A stretch of 64,000 bases of DNA from a virus, in IMG/VR virus record IMGVR_UViG_3300023175_000012, positions 1-64,000 of that record; one strand, 5' to 3'. The position numbers and the translations under genes were made by a program. Under the pieces are notes generated by a model. The model did not search any database. It saw only the letters and a program-made list of their open reading frames with translations, and was not told the origin of the DNA. Of the stretch, positions 25,420-35,000 are shown one piece after another (position 1 is the first letter of the stretch; each line of letters starts with the position of its first letter).

Positions 25420-25432
25420 AACAAAAAGTAAA
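25404..25432 (-). promoter_or_regulatory. Sigma70-type promoter of the enzyme operon
   Basis: TTTACT (25427-25432), 17-bp spacer, TATAAT (25404-25409) on the minus strand. The -10 is perfect and lies inside the upstream arm of the terminator hairpin. Transcription would begin near 25397. No late box precedes the operon, so host-polymerase, possibly early, expression is likely. Confidence 0.72.
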
Positions 25433-25437
25433 GTGAA

Positions 25438-25971
25438 TTAATCGTATAATTGTTGACTAAATTTTGTTGTTGTAAACTGTGGGGTTTTCTCTTGATTTGC
25501 TGTATAAGCACACTCCCATTCAAAATAGGTAGCCATATACATTTGTGTTTCTTCTAATGTTCTTAAACCAGGTACTTGAGCTCTAATCTGTATTAAGCCT
25601 GTTTCGTCTGTAAAATGATTTTCTGCCCAATTTAACATCTGTGCCTTTAAAAGTGCTACAGCATTTGACTCATCAATAGAATTTAGTCTGTAAGCAACTT
25701 TCTCGTAGTCATTGTCGCCTTCACTTGTTGGTTGGATGATATCTGAAGGATTATCTACTTTTCGCATAATACCAACTTCGCCGTTTAATGCATTAGTAAA
25801 ATGTCTTGCATGAAACATTGCTTCTGTGATCGTAGTAGGTTTTAACCATTCAATAATAGGAGTGCCAGTTATTCTAGCAAAACTAAAATGCCAGTCACTA
25901 CCTATAATTTCAATTTCTGGTACTAGCCTAGGGTCGTTACCAGGCACTGTTTCAAACATTATATATGTCAT
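25438..25971 (-). CDS. Uncharacterised protein, possible fibre accessory
   Basis: 177 residues: N-terminal strands (MTYIMFETVPGNDPRLVPEI, IEWLKPTTITEAMFHARHF), then helices with LLKAQMLNWAENHF and a C-terminal Gln/Thr-rich tail. No signal peptide or membrane segment. No family recognised. Overlaps the 289-residue gene by 20 bases and is followed by the strong terminator, so it ends the fibre operon. Confidence 0.65.
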   Translation of the reverse strand: MTYIMFETVPGNDPRLVPEIEIIGSDWHFSFARITGTPIIEWLKPTTITEAMFHARHFTNALNGEVGIMRKVDNPSDIIQPTSEGDNDYEKVAYRLNSIDESNAVALLKAQMLNWAENHFTDETGLIQIRAQVPGLRTLEETQMYMATYFEWECAYTANQEKTPQFTTTKFSQQLYD

Positions 25972-26821
25972 TTATTGTCTCCTCAGAGCCTCCATTAGTT
26001 TGTGGTTTTGGATTTTCTATTACATCGTATTTATCTTGCGGGGCAAGTAGTTCTTTATTATCAAACTTTGATTGTAATTTAAGATTTTCTTCTGCTTTTT
26101 GTTGTAGTTGAAGATTGTAATTTTGTAATTGTGTACTATAATTCATTGTTAGTGCTAGTATGTCTGCTTGTTGTTCAGGTCCAACACTAAGGATAGCATC
26201 CATGTTACCTGTACCAATGCGTCCATAGAATATCATATCTGTAGCTGCTTGTTTAGCTAGTCTATTAGTCCAATACTCTGCTTCGTAAATATCTTCTTCG
26301 TCTGTATTTAAAACATCCATATAAGTACGACCACTACCATCTGGTAGTTGTGCTTCGTCACTATCTAAAAACTCTTGTAAAAGATCTAGTAAGTGTTGTC
26401 TTTCTAAATACCAATCTTGCAATCTACGCTTCGACATAATATGATTACGTTCTGCATTCCACGCTTCAACACTGGCTAATTCTCTATCTAGTTCATCATG
26501 AGCTTCTTCAGCCATACGTTTAAAACGTCTAACTTCTACATCATACTTTGCAATTTCGTATTCGATGTTTTCAATTGATTCTTCCTTAGATTTAATTTCT
26601 AATAGATATTGTCTTAATTTACTGTATGGTGTAATTTGAGCTTGACCTACAAACCATCTTAATTTGTACTTAGGGTTAGTCCATTCTTTGTTAATTGCAT
26701 AACTAATTGCACCCTTTTCGCGTTCGTTAAGCATTGAAACATCTGTATTAACAGTGCTCTCATATCTATGATCAGACATATATTGCTTGCGACGATCGAC
26801 ATTTTGTACATCATTTGTCAT
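25952..26821 (-). CDS. Coiled-coil protein of unknown function
   Basis: 289 residues, strongly helical. Residues ~70-150 form a charged coiled coil (SIENIEYEIAKYDVEVRRF, MAEEAHDELDRELASVEAWN). A second helical part (~180-245) includes YWTNRLAKQAATDMIFYGRI. Late-like GGTAAATA box at 26850-26857 and AAGGAG ribosome site. Position at the end of a run of fibre genes is where T4-like phages keep fibre chaperones; a chaperone role is inference from position and coiled coil only. Confidence 0.65.
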   Translation of the reverse strand: MTNDVQNVDRRKQYMSDHRYESTVNTDVSMLNEREKGAISYAINKEWTNPKYKLRWFVGQAQITPYSKLRQYLLEIKSKEESIENIEYEIAKYDVEVRRFKRMAEEAHDELDRELASVEAWNAERNHIMSKRRLQDWYLERQHLLDLLQEFLDSDEAQLPDGSGRTYMDVLNTDEEDIYEAEYWTNRLAKQAATDMIFYGRIGTGNMDAILSVGPEQQADILALTMNYSTQLQNYNLQLQQKAEENLKLQSKFDNKELLAPQDKYDVIENPKPQTNGGSEETINDIYNV

Positions 26822-26849
26822 ATTAAACTCCTTGATAATAATATATGAA

Positions 26850-26857
26850 TATTTACC
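26850..26857 (-). promoter_or_regulatory. Late promoter-like box GGTAAATA
   Basis: Variant late octamer 28 bases before the 289-residue gene, followed by AAGGAG. Confidence 0.45.
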
Positions 26858-26860
26858 AAG

Positions 26861-27889
26861 TTAATCCCTCCAAGACATCGTTGCTGAACTTTGTCCATTA
26901 ACTCCTTTAGCATTAAGGCTTGCTCCGCCTGTAATACTTTGTCTAGTAGTGTATGTAAATTTAGCACTACTTACAACGTGTGAACCTTGATACCAGCCAA
27001 TAGCATAGCCCCAATCTTGTCCAACAACCATGTTTTCTTCACCACCGTAATAACCTTTTGTTCCAATAACGTCCTGTGTAGTATCGCTATAAAAGTTTGT
27101 TTCTCTCCAGTTTGAACTTGGATTACCTTCACGTCCAGCAACCATATTAGCATGCTTAAACATAAGAGCATGCTGGTGTTTGTCACCTTGTGGTGATGTA
27201 GCACTACGTCCGTATGGTGTTTCTGTTGCCCATTTAAAGCCTTGGTTATTAGTACACCAAATACCGTAATTTTCGTGTTGAATCCCCCAAATACCGCCTG
27301 ATGTATTTGAGTTTCCATATTGTGAGCCAAGGGTTTGAGTAATCATGTTAAAACGTCTAATTTGACTACTACCACCGCCTGTAATCCATGCTGTTGTTAA
27401 ACCTTGCTGTATAATACCAATGTTATTAGCACTCCATGTATGAGTTCTAGTGTAGCCGCTTGTAATATTGTTTTCTGTTCTATGATTGTAGCAAGTAATA
27501 CCGTTACTTGCTGCACAGTGAGCATTAGCTGCTCCTCCTACAGTCCAACACAAGTCACTGTTGTGCATGCTGTCTTTGTAGTTGTGTCCTCTTTCTTGTT
27601 TACCTGCTAAGTCAACAGTTGTATCTGTAGCAAATGTGACTCTGTTAGTTTCGTCCCATACCACACTACTAGCATACCCGCCATGAACATATCCTGTAGT
27701 AATAATTTGTCTTGTTAGGAAAGGAATAGCCATGTTAGTCCACTGGCCTCCATCTTTATCATGAAAAACTTCTATCCTACCAAAGTTACCGTTATACCTA
27801 ATATCACCCGATTCATGAACTCCATCGCCTGCACCAGGTAATGTTAAGTGACCAGTATCACTAATTGTAGTGTTTTTTAAATTAGCCAT
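26861..27889 (-). CDS. Tail fibre-like protein
   Basis: 342 residues. N-terminal block MANLKNTTISDTGHLTLPGA followed by DIRYNGNFGRIEVFHDKDGG is shared with the next two genes. The C-terminal 250 residues (RQIITTGYVHGGYASSVVWD to the end) form a Trp- and Gly-rich beta domain homologous to the C-terminal part of the 652-residue gene, including QDWGYAIGWYQGSH against QDHAYQLGCFNGAQ. The change of neighbours with a constant N-terminus suggests attachment by the N-terminus and receptor binding by the C-terminus. Confidence 0.75.
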   Translation of the reverse strand: MANLKNTTISDTGHLTLPGAGDGVHESGDIRYNGNFGRIEVFHDKDGGQWTNMAIPFLTRQIITTGYVHGGYASSVVWDETNRVTFATDTTVDLAGKQERGHNYKDSMHNSDLCWTVGGAANAHCAASNGITCYNHRTENNITSGYTRTHTWSANNIGIIQQGLTTAWITGGGSSQIRRFNMITQTLGSQYGNSNTSGGIWGIQHENYGIWCTNNQGFKWATETPYGRSATSPQGDKHQHALMFKHANMVAGREGNPSSNWRETNFYSDTTQDVIGTKGYYGGEENMVVGQDWGYAIGWYQGSHVVSSAKFTYTTRQSITGGASLNAKGVNGQSSATMSWRD

Positions 27890-29847
27890 TAATTATCTCT
27901 CCATGCGCCTAGTCCTGAACTAGATCCTGCTTTACCTTTTGGCTGCATAGAAACTCCTCCTGTAAAACCAGACTCGGTATAATAGTTCCAACGGAAACTA
28001 TCATTATTTTGCGCACCATTAAAGCAACCTAACTGGTAAGCATGGTCTTGTCCCATTGTAAAGTTTTCTTCACCGCCGGTAACAGGCTTAGCGTATGTAT
28101 TTGCTGTAGTTCTAGTAATCCAGTTTGTTCTTCGGAAGTTTACACCACTAGCATAGCCACCTTCGTTACCTGCCCAACAATAGTTTAATTTACTATTCAT
28201 AGACTTTTGTTGGTGATGATTACTTGGGAATGTACCGCTCCATGCACCGTAAGTTTCTGTAGTGAATTGGAATAATGTACCATCGTTATCTCTAGTAAAC
28301 ATTCCTTCATTTTCCCAACTCATGCCCCATGCTTGTACTGTTGATCCGCCTGGTGCACCGATGCCTACAGTTGATTGTGTTTCAGTAAGCATGTTGTATC
28401 TGTCAAGTTCTGCACTTCCTGATACCCACGCCATATAGTGTTCTTTCCATATAGTGCCGTCTTGTAACTTATTACCACTTAGGTTTCTATCAAATGTACC
28501 TGTATACTGTTGGTCAGTACGCATGTTAAATCCTATAACATAGTTTGATTGTACAGCGTGACCGTTACCTGCACCAAACACCCATGCTACGTTTTTACTA
28601 CAAGCACCTGACTGATAGTTGAATGCTCTTTCTAATGAATTGTCACCTAAATTAACAGTAGTGTCTGTTGCTATAGAACATCTATTTACATTATTCCATG
28701 CACTACTTGATTTATAACCACCTAACATATAGTTAGTTGTAATATGTGTTCTTTCTTTAAACGGAATAGATAAACTTTGCCATGTAGCATCTGAACTGTA
28801 AAATTCTGCTTCACCTGTGGTAGTATTGATTCTCATTGCACCTTGTGCTGTTTCTTGGGTAGGATTAGTTGTATTATATCTAACAATAACAATACCTGAT
28901 CCGCCATTACCACCGTAGTTATTTGAATTGTAGTGGGCGCCACCGCCTCCGCCACCGCCAGTGTTTGCGCCTGCATTGCCGCCTGGAGTGTTAGCCCATG
29001 TACTAGTGCCACCTCCGCCACCGTCGGCTCCGTTGTTGTAACCTACACCACCATATGTACTGTTAACGGCTCCACCGCCACCACCACCTAGGCCGCCGTC
29101 GCCGCCTGTGTTAGAGTATCCAGAGCCACCGCCACCGCCGCCCCAAAAAATTGGTTCGCCGGTAATTGTAATTTCTGCGCCTCTACCACCATGTGGTCTT
29201 GGATAAGAAGTTCCAGGTTCTCCAGCGCCGCCTCCGCCGCCTGGATACCAATAACCTGATCCCCACGATCCGTCATGTCCTTGTTCTGGATAAATTGATC
29301 TACCTCTTGAGCCACCTCCGTAGCCGCCGTTACCAATTAGTCCGTTATCATTAATTGTTCCGTTTGCACCACCGCTTGGAGGAACAGCACCACCTGATGC
29401 GCCTCCACCTGATGCGCCGTCTCCTGCTGGTGAAGTTGATCTATCGTGACAACTTGCGCCTCCGCCTCCACCATATGCTGTAATACTACCAAATACTGAG
29501 TTTCCGCCGTTGCTACCTCTTGCTTGACCAACACCTGCTGATGCTCCTGCGCCACCGCCTCCAATTGTAATTGAAATACTTTGTCCAGGTACTGTAGGAT
29601 AATTCCCGTCATAAACTACGCCGCCGGCTCCACCGCCGCCGCCCATATCAGAGCCGCCTCCGCCGCCTCCGCCAACAACTAGTACTTCGACACTGTCAAC
29701 ACCGCTCGGTACAGTCCAACTTGTGTTTCCTACACTTGTAAAGTATACTAATGTACCAGCAACAGTTGCTAATCTTTGTGCTTCTGATCCGACAGGCAAG
29801 CTCAAGTAACCTATGTCGTTTATTATTGTACTTTTAAGTATAGCCAT
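27889..29847 (-). CDS. Tail fibre-like protein with glycine-rich domain
   Basis: 652 residues. N-terminal MAILKSTIINDIGYLSLPVG block; a glycine-rich domain (about 45-330) opening WTVPSGVDSVEVLVVGGGGG and full of GGGGG tracts, similar to phage adhesin glycine-rich domains with polyglycine helices; then MRINTTTGEAEFYSSDATWQ and a C-terminal domain (about 365-652) homologous to the 342-residue gene. Polyglycine adhesin domains bind surface receptors. DNA here is locally GC-rich. Directly abuts the next gene (shared base). Confidence 0.8.
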   Translation of the reverse strand: MAILKSTIINDIGYLSLPVGSEAQRLATVAGTLVYFTSVGNTSWTVPSGVDSVEVLVVGGGGGGGSDMGGGGGAGGVVYDGNYPTVPGQSISITIGGGGAGASAGVGQARGSNGGNSVFGSITAYGGGGGASCHDRSTSPAGDGASGGGASGGAVPPSGGANGTINDNGLIGNGGYGGGSRGRSIYPEQGHDGSWGSGYWYPGGGGGAGEPGTSYPRPHGGRGAEITITGEPIFWGGGGGGSGYSNTGGDGGLGGGGGGAVNSTYGGVGYNNGADGGGGGTSTWANTPGGNAGANTGGGGGGGAHYNSNNYGGNGGSGIVIVRYNTTNPTQETAQGAMRINTTTGEAEFYSSDATWQSLSIPFKERTHITTNYMLGGYKSSSAWNNVNRCSIATDTTVNLGDNSLERAFNYQSGACSKNVAWVFGAGNGHAVQSNYVIGFNMRTDQQYTGTFDRNLSGNKLQDGTIWKEHYMAWVSGSAELDRYNMLTETQSTVGIGAPGGSTVQAWGMSWENEGMFTRDNDGTLFQFTTETYGAWSGTFPSNHHQQKSMNSKLNYCWAGNEGGYASGVNFRRTNWITRTTANTYAKPVTGGEENFTMGQDHAYQLGCFNGAQNNDSFRWNYYTESGFTGGVSMQPKGKAGSSSGLGAWRDN

Positions 29848-29858
29848 TTAATTTGTTC

Positions 29859-30722
29859 CTAGTTATATGGTATATATGGTATGTTAAAACGCTCAGCCAT
29901 ACATTGATAATTATGATGTTGCTCCGAATCACTTAGAGGTGTATCATAAACAGCAAAATAAGCAACTTCATGATGACCTGTATTAGAATACGTTGTACGA
30001 TCGGCGCCTCTACTATTAATTTTAGGATAGCTGGCATGCGTTTGTATTAACGTTCCATTTTCATAGTTTCCTGTATCTTCTTGTCTTAATCTACCATTAA
30101 TATAAGCTCTGACTCTGTTCCCGTCATAAGTTACAACAGAATGATACCATTGATTATCTGTTATTGCACCTGTACTTGACCAAAACCAACTTCTATCAGT
30201 TGTTTGCCAGGCCCATTGGAAAGTAGCACTATCTGTTTTTGCTTCCCATGTGTTTTCTTTGTTATACAAAATATCTTCTGGACTGTTTGAGAATCTTCTA
30301 AACACACATTCTACAGTGTTGTATTGTAAGTCATTACATTGGTTTTCACACACAGCCATTTGGTTACCGTCAAATCTCCAGTAACTGTTTAATCCATTAC
30401 TTGTATAAGTAGGAGATCCAAAGAACTCAAAATTTCTACCCGATTGGTACCCAATATTAGTCCAACCTGCAGCTGTTGTGCCATTAGTACTTGATGACAA
30501 ACTTGCATCTAACAATATATACTTGTTTTCTGTTTTTGTAGGGAGGCCCCTGCCAGTTGACAAATCAAACCAAAATCCGTTATAATACGCTTCTGTATAA
30601 CCTAAGTCAGTATTATATCTCATAGAACCGTTTGGTGGATTTGTAGGACGTTGTGCCGTTGTACCTTTCGGTAATGTTATGGCTCCAACATCGTTAATGA
30701 CAGTGTTTTTAAGTGTCGCCAT
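29859..30722 (-). CDS. Tail fibre-like protein with LamG/concanavalin-like lectin domain
   Basis: 287 residues. Residues 1-55: LKNTVINDVGAITLPKGTTAQRP module ending RYNTDLGYTEAYYNGFWFDL. Residues ~70-287: a laminin-G/concanavalin-like sandwich with WRFDGNQMAVCENQ, NTVECVFRRFSN, HSVVTYDGNRVRAYINGRLR and a final YFAVYDTPLSDSEQHHNYQC, the usual order of this fold. It probably binds glycans. Follows the S74 gene by three bases. Confidence 0.8.
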   Translation of the reverse strand: MATLKNTVINDVGAITLPKGTTAQRPTNPPNGSMRYNTDLGYTEAYYNGFWFDLSTGRGLPTKTENKYILLDASLSSSTNGTTAAGWTNIGYQSGRNFEFFGSPTYTSNGLNSYWRFDGNQMAVCENQCNDLQYNTVECVFRRFSNSPEDILYNKENTWEAKTDSATFQWAWQTTDRSWFWSSTGAITDNQWYHSVVTYDGNRVRAYINGRLRQEDTGNYENGTLIQTHASYPKINSRGADRTTYSNTGHHEVAYFAVYDTPLSDSEQHHNYQCMAERFNIPYIPYN

Positions 30723-30725
30723 TTA

Positions 30726-31676
30726 TTACCCCAGCTTCTGCTTTACATTATCTATTTCTTCTTTCAAAGATTTAATTGCTTCAATTAGATAAGCACTAAT
30801 TTTTGTGTATGAAATACTTTCTGCATTTCCGTTTGCATCTTTTGATACTAGGTTTGGTAAAACTTTATCTACTTCTTCTGCAATCAATCCTGCTTCGTTT
30901 TTACTTGAGCCGTCTTTACGATCATAAACAACACCAACTAGTTTTGTTAAACTTTCTAGTGCATTTTCAATTGGTTGCACATTTTCCTTTAATGCAATAC
31001 TCGATGTTTCAGTTACAGATGTTGCTGTAAACGAACCGCCTACGTATAAGTTTCCGCCAATACCGGCGCCGCCTGCAACTCTAAATGCTCCAGTTGTTGT
31101 GCTAGAACTTGCTGTTCCTTCATCAACATAAACTTGGCCTTTTGTACCTGCACTTGTACTTCTAAGTGTTAAACTGTTACCGTTACCTTCACCGCCACTT
31201 ACAATACCTACAAACAAGTTACCTGTGCTAGGTTGATATGCAAGTTTTGAATCACTTACACTTGTGCCTGTAATTGTTCCACTTGTGCTTGCTGTAAACA
31301 TCAAGTAGTTGTTATTATTACCTGTGGATACGTCATTTGTAACACTAATACCCGGAGTAGTCCAACTTAATGCACCTGAGCCGTTTGTTGTAAGTACCTG
31401 TGTATTTGAACCATAACTTGTTGGCAAACTAAAAGTCAAGTTACTTGTTACACTTGCAGGACTTTTTAAAGCTACCCAATGACTGTTGTCATCATCGCCA
31501 AGTTTTAGTGTTGATCCTGAATTGACCTGTATATGGCCGTTTACTTTGGTTTCACCTGCGCCGTTAGGATCTAGTATTAGGTCAGCGTCAGCGTCCAAAG
31601 TTGTTACAGTATTATCCAAAATTAGTGACTTACCTAATACTGGATCTCCTGCTGTTCCTATTCCTATCTTACGCAT
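30726..31676 (-). CDS. Fibre protein with C-terminal S74 intramolecular chaperone
   Basis: 316 residues. The N-terminal part contains one copy of the DADLILDPNGAGETKVNG repeat found in the giant genes. The last 100 residues are an S74 (endosialidase-type) chaperone: SSIALKENVQPIENALESL, VGVVYDRKDGSSKNEAGLIA, and EEVDKVLPNLVS followed by a coiled coil (EAIKSLKEEIDNVKQKLG). Such domains trimerise the fibre and then cleave themselves off at the Ser before ALKEN. A self-cleaved mature fibre of about 215 residues is expected. Confidence 0.87.
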   Translation of the reverse strand: MRKIGIGTAGDPVLGKSLILDNTVTTLDADADLILDPNGAGETKVNGHIQVNSGSTLKLGDDDNSHWVALKSPASVTSNLTFSLPTSYGSNTQVLTTNGSGALSWTTPGISVTNDVSTGNNNNYLMFTASTSGTITGTSVSDSKLAYQPSTGNLFVGIVSGGEGNGNSLTLRSTSAGTKGQVYVDEGTASSSTTTGAFRVAGGAGIGGNLYVGGSFTATSVTETSSIALKENVQPIENALESLTKLVGVVYDRKDGSSKNEAGLIAEEVDKVLPNLVSKDANGNAESISYTKISAYLIEAIKSLKEEIDNVKQKLG

Positions 31677-31688
31677 GTCTTATTCCTC

Positions 31689-32009
31689 TTATAGTGTTGA
31701 TGTTTCTAAACCGTAAACTACAGCCGAAACGCTTAAACTGTTGCTATAAACAACAAGTTTTTTACCTGCATCAAGTACAATACCTGATCTTTCAAGTGTA
31801 CCATTTCCTACTAATTCAGTATCATACTCTATGTATTCTGCTGCTGTAGGAGTATCTGCACTTGCTAATGCAAGTCTTATTGTTCTGTTGCCGGCGTCTC
31901 TATTACAAATGCTCACAGTTACAACAGCAAAATTGTCTGCTGGGACTTCATAAACTGTTGTATTTGTGGCTGCTGATAGATCCGCTGCTCCTAATCTTCC
32001 GTTTGCCAT
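31689..32009 (-). CDS. Small beta-sandwich virion protein
   Basis: 106 residues: VYEVPADNFAVVTVSICNRD, then IRLALAS, ELVGNGTLERSGIVLDAGKK, LVVYSNSLSVSAVVYGLE. It belongs with the 109- and 123-residue genes at 45545 and 57774, which share the pattern of a strand, a CN-type turn, and an AGxxLxVxS loop. A late box (32096-32103) inside the end of the giant gene may serve it. Likely a fibre-attachment or decoration protein; no function established. Confidence 0.62.
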   Translation of the reverse strand: MANGRLGAADLSAATNTTVYEVPADNFAVVTVSICNRDAGNRTIRLALASADTPTAAEYIEYDTELVGNGTLERSGIVLDAGKKLVVYSNSLSVSAVVYGLETSTL

Positions 32010-32024
32010 TTTATTTTTTCTCCA

Positions 32025-35000
32025 TTATCTTAAAAAGTACTGGTATGCTAAAGGATAACCTGTAACTGGACCAGTGAAGTTCATGTTTGCTGTAATATTT
32101 ATCAACTCGCCTGACACCGTTGTTATAATGTTTGAGCTTATGAAAATGTCACCAGCTGTGACACTGTTAACGTTCAATGCAGCACCACCGCCACCAATTT
32201 GTGCTTCAATGTATGCTTTAATAGCACGTTGCGTTGGCACAACACTGTCGCTGTTTGCTGTAAAGAATGGGTCTGTACTAAATTCGCTAATACTTGCTGA
32301 GTTACCACCTAGTGTAACTTCACCTAGTGTAAGTTCTTGTAGACCTGCAATGTTAAATGCTTCAGCATTCAAGTTTGCAACACCTGTTGCCTGTTCAATT
32401 TGGAACAGGTCACCAACCCTAAAGTTACCATCTTGGTCAGTTGATGTAAAGAACACTCGTCCTCCGTCAACATCATATGTTTCTTGAGCTTGGACCGGTA
32501 TTTGTAATGGTAGTCCAGGATAATTTGTTTCTGCAAAACTACCTGTACCAACATCTAGGAAATCGTGTCCTGTTAGACGTACTTGTGAATAACGTATTCT
32601 TGAAGTTACTCCGTCGCCGTCAGCTGGTGCATCTGCAATAGTCATACTTGGACTTAATTGTAAGAATGCTGTATGTGATCCTGGGTTAGTTCCTAAGAAA
32701 CTAACAACAGTTACCAACTTAAAGTACTGTCCTGGTAAACTATCAAACGTAATATTTGATCCTGCTACTGGTCTTTCAGTTAAACGTCTAACAGCAACAA
32801 ATGACCCGTTCTGTAAGAAATCTGCATTACCATTTGATGTTTGTCCATCAACTTCCATACTTGCTGCACTAAAGCCTGTTCCTCTATCTGCAAAACTAGG
32901 ATTACCTAAAGCACCATTTCCGAGTCTATTTTGGAATACAACATCGTCAATGTTGTTTGGATCAGTAATAGTAATTGTTGGCGGAGTACCACCATAACCA
33001 CTTCCTGGTTCTGCTAGTTTTACTTCAAATATTTTCTCGTTAGCAATGTTTACTCGTCCTCTTGCTCTAGCACCAAGTTTGTTTGATGCTACTTGAGTAG
33101 TTGTTCCGTCTGCTATTGCTAACCAGGCAGGCTCTTGGTTTATGTTACCAAATGCCGCTAGTTTGTAGCCGCTTACGTTTGCTGTAACAGTTAAGTTTGA
33201 CCAAATTAATCCATAATCACTGTAACAAACACTATTTGTGTCTGCACTAGTTACCATAAACATACCTTGTCCGTAACAAATATCTGTTGGAAGAGCTGCG
33301 CCTTCTGTGCCTATGGTTAATGCATACCAAGTAATACCATCTAAACTATATGCACCGTTTACACTGTTGTTTGATATTGCAATAAATCTGCCGTTACCCC
33401 AAACAACTTTACTCCAGTTTGAACTTGCTGGTAATGTGCTTGCTGTCCATGTAATGCCGTCTACTGAATATGCTGCTTGGTTTGAACCTGTTCTTACAGC
33501 AACATATTTTCCTGCACCATTAGTAATACTTGTAAATCCTGTATTAGGCAATGCTGCACTTGATAGTGTCCAAGATGTACCTGCGTTGTCTGAATAAGCA
33601 ATATCAGTATCATTTTGGGCAATAACTACAAATCTGTTCGATCCAGCACCTAAATAGCCGTATTGTACATCAACTCCTGTTGAAGTATCTAATCCTGCTG
33701 GTAGAGCTGATGTACTAAATGTTGACAAGTCCTCACTTAGTACAGCATTACTAGATCCTGTTGCAACAGCAACAAATGCACTTGACTTATATTGAGAACT
33801 ACCATCGTTAAGTAGTCCAGTTGTAAATCTATCGCATTGTTGTGGAAGTGTTACATTACTCCAAGTTGCAACGTCTCCGCTTGTGGCTGCTGAAGTATCG
33901 TCACTTAGTGCAACAAATTTACCTTTAGCACCAATACCAGTGAAATCAAAGTCAATAACTTCTCCGCTAGTACCAATGCTTGTTAATGTAATAACTAGAT
34001 CATTTTCAGGGCTTGTGCCACCTAATGATGTACCTGCAACAGTAATAGTTTCAAGTCTTGTATATCCACTACCAGCACTGTTTAATGCAACATAATATTT
34101 TGCGCCAACTCTGTCAATGTTAAAAGTTGCGTTACTACCTGTTCCTGCATAAGTATCAGCACCTTGGTTGTTTACCTGTTGTGATGTTTCAAAGAATCCA
34201 AAGTCTTCGTAAATATTTGAAGTAATTACAACATTCTGTGTACTTCTTGTAGGTGCTGAGAATGATACCGCTGGCTCAATCTCGTATGTAGATGAAGCGT
34301 TTGGTGAAACAAATGGTGTGCCAGGAACAAAGTGATCCCAACCTGCTGTGCCGTCTGATTCTTTAATTACTGTAGCAACTTTTGTACCTGCATCATATGT
34401 ATCAATAAGTGCATATAAGCCTGCGCCTGCGCCACCTACAATCAATACCTTCATGCCAGGATAAGAAGTATTTAAGTTACCGTCAGTAGCTGAAAGTGTA
34501 ATACTTGTTGCGTTACCTGACTGTGCTGTGTTACTTGCTGTTAAGTATCCACTACCACCTGCATCGCCGTCAACTTGATCGTCAATAACACGAGCTTGTA
34601 TTAGTGCTTCGTCTCTAAATTCATCACCAATAACTGATTCGCCACTACCTGGACCAAACACATTAAATGTTACTTCTGTGTAATCATTACCAGCATGTGT
34701 AAATTCTGCTGTTAGAATAGTGTCTTGGTCTGTAACAGCTGATGCTATTGTAGCATTATATTGTGTCTTGTTATCTACTATACCAGTTGTTGGAGTTTCA
34801 TCTGGGTCAACACCTTCTGCAACTGAACCATAATCACCATATGAGTTGTTACCGTTAGTTGCACGTATACGTCCGCCTGTTTCTGCTAGATAACCAATGT
34901 GTGAGTAATATGTAAACACCGACACAAGTTCTGCTCTACCATTATTTAAAATGTGTGCTCCAATACCATCACTTATAACCTGTGTAAAGTCGTTTGAAAC

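Noticed and set aside
28833-29612. Alternative minus-strand frames in the glycine-rich gene
   Set aside because: Out-of-frame readings of the GGN-rich region with Gln/Ala/Val bias; no ribosome sites.
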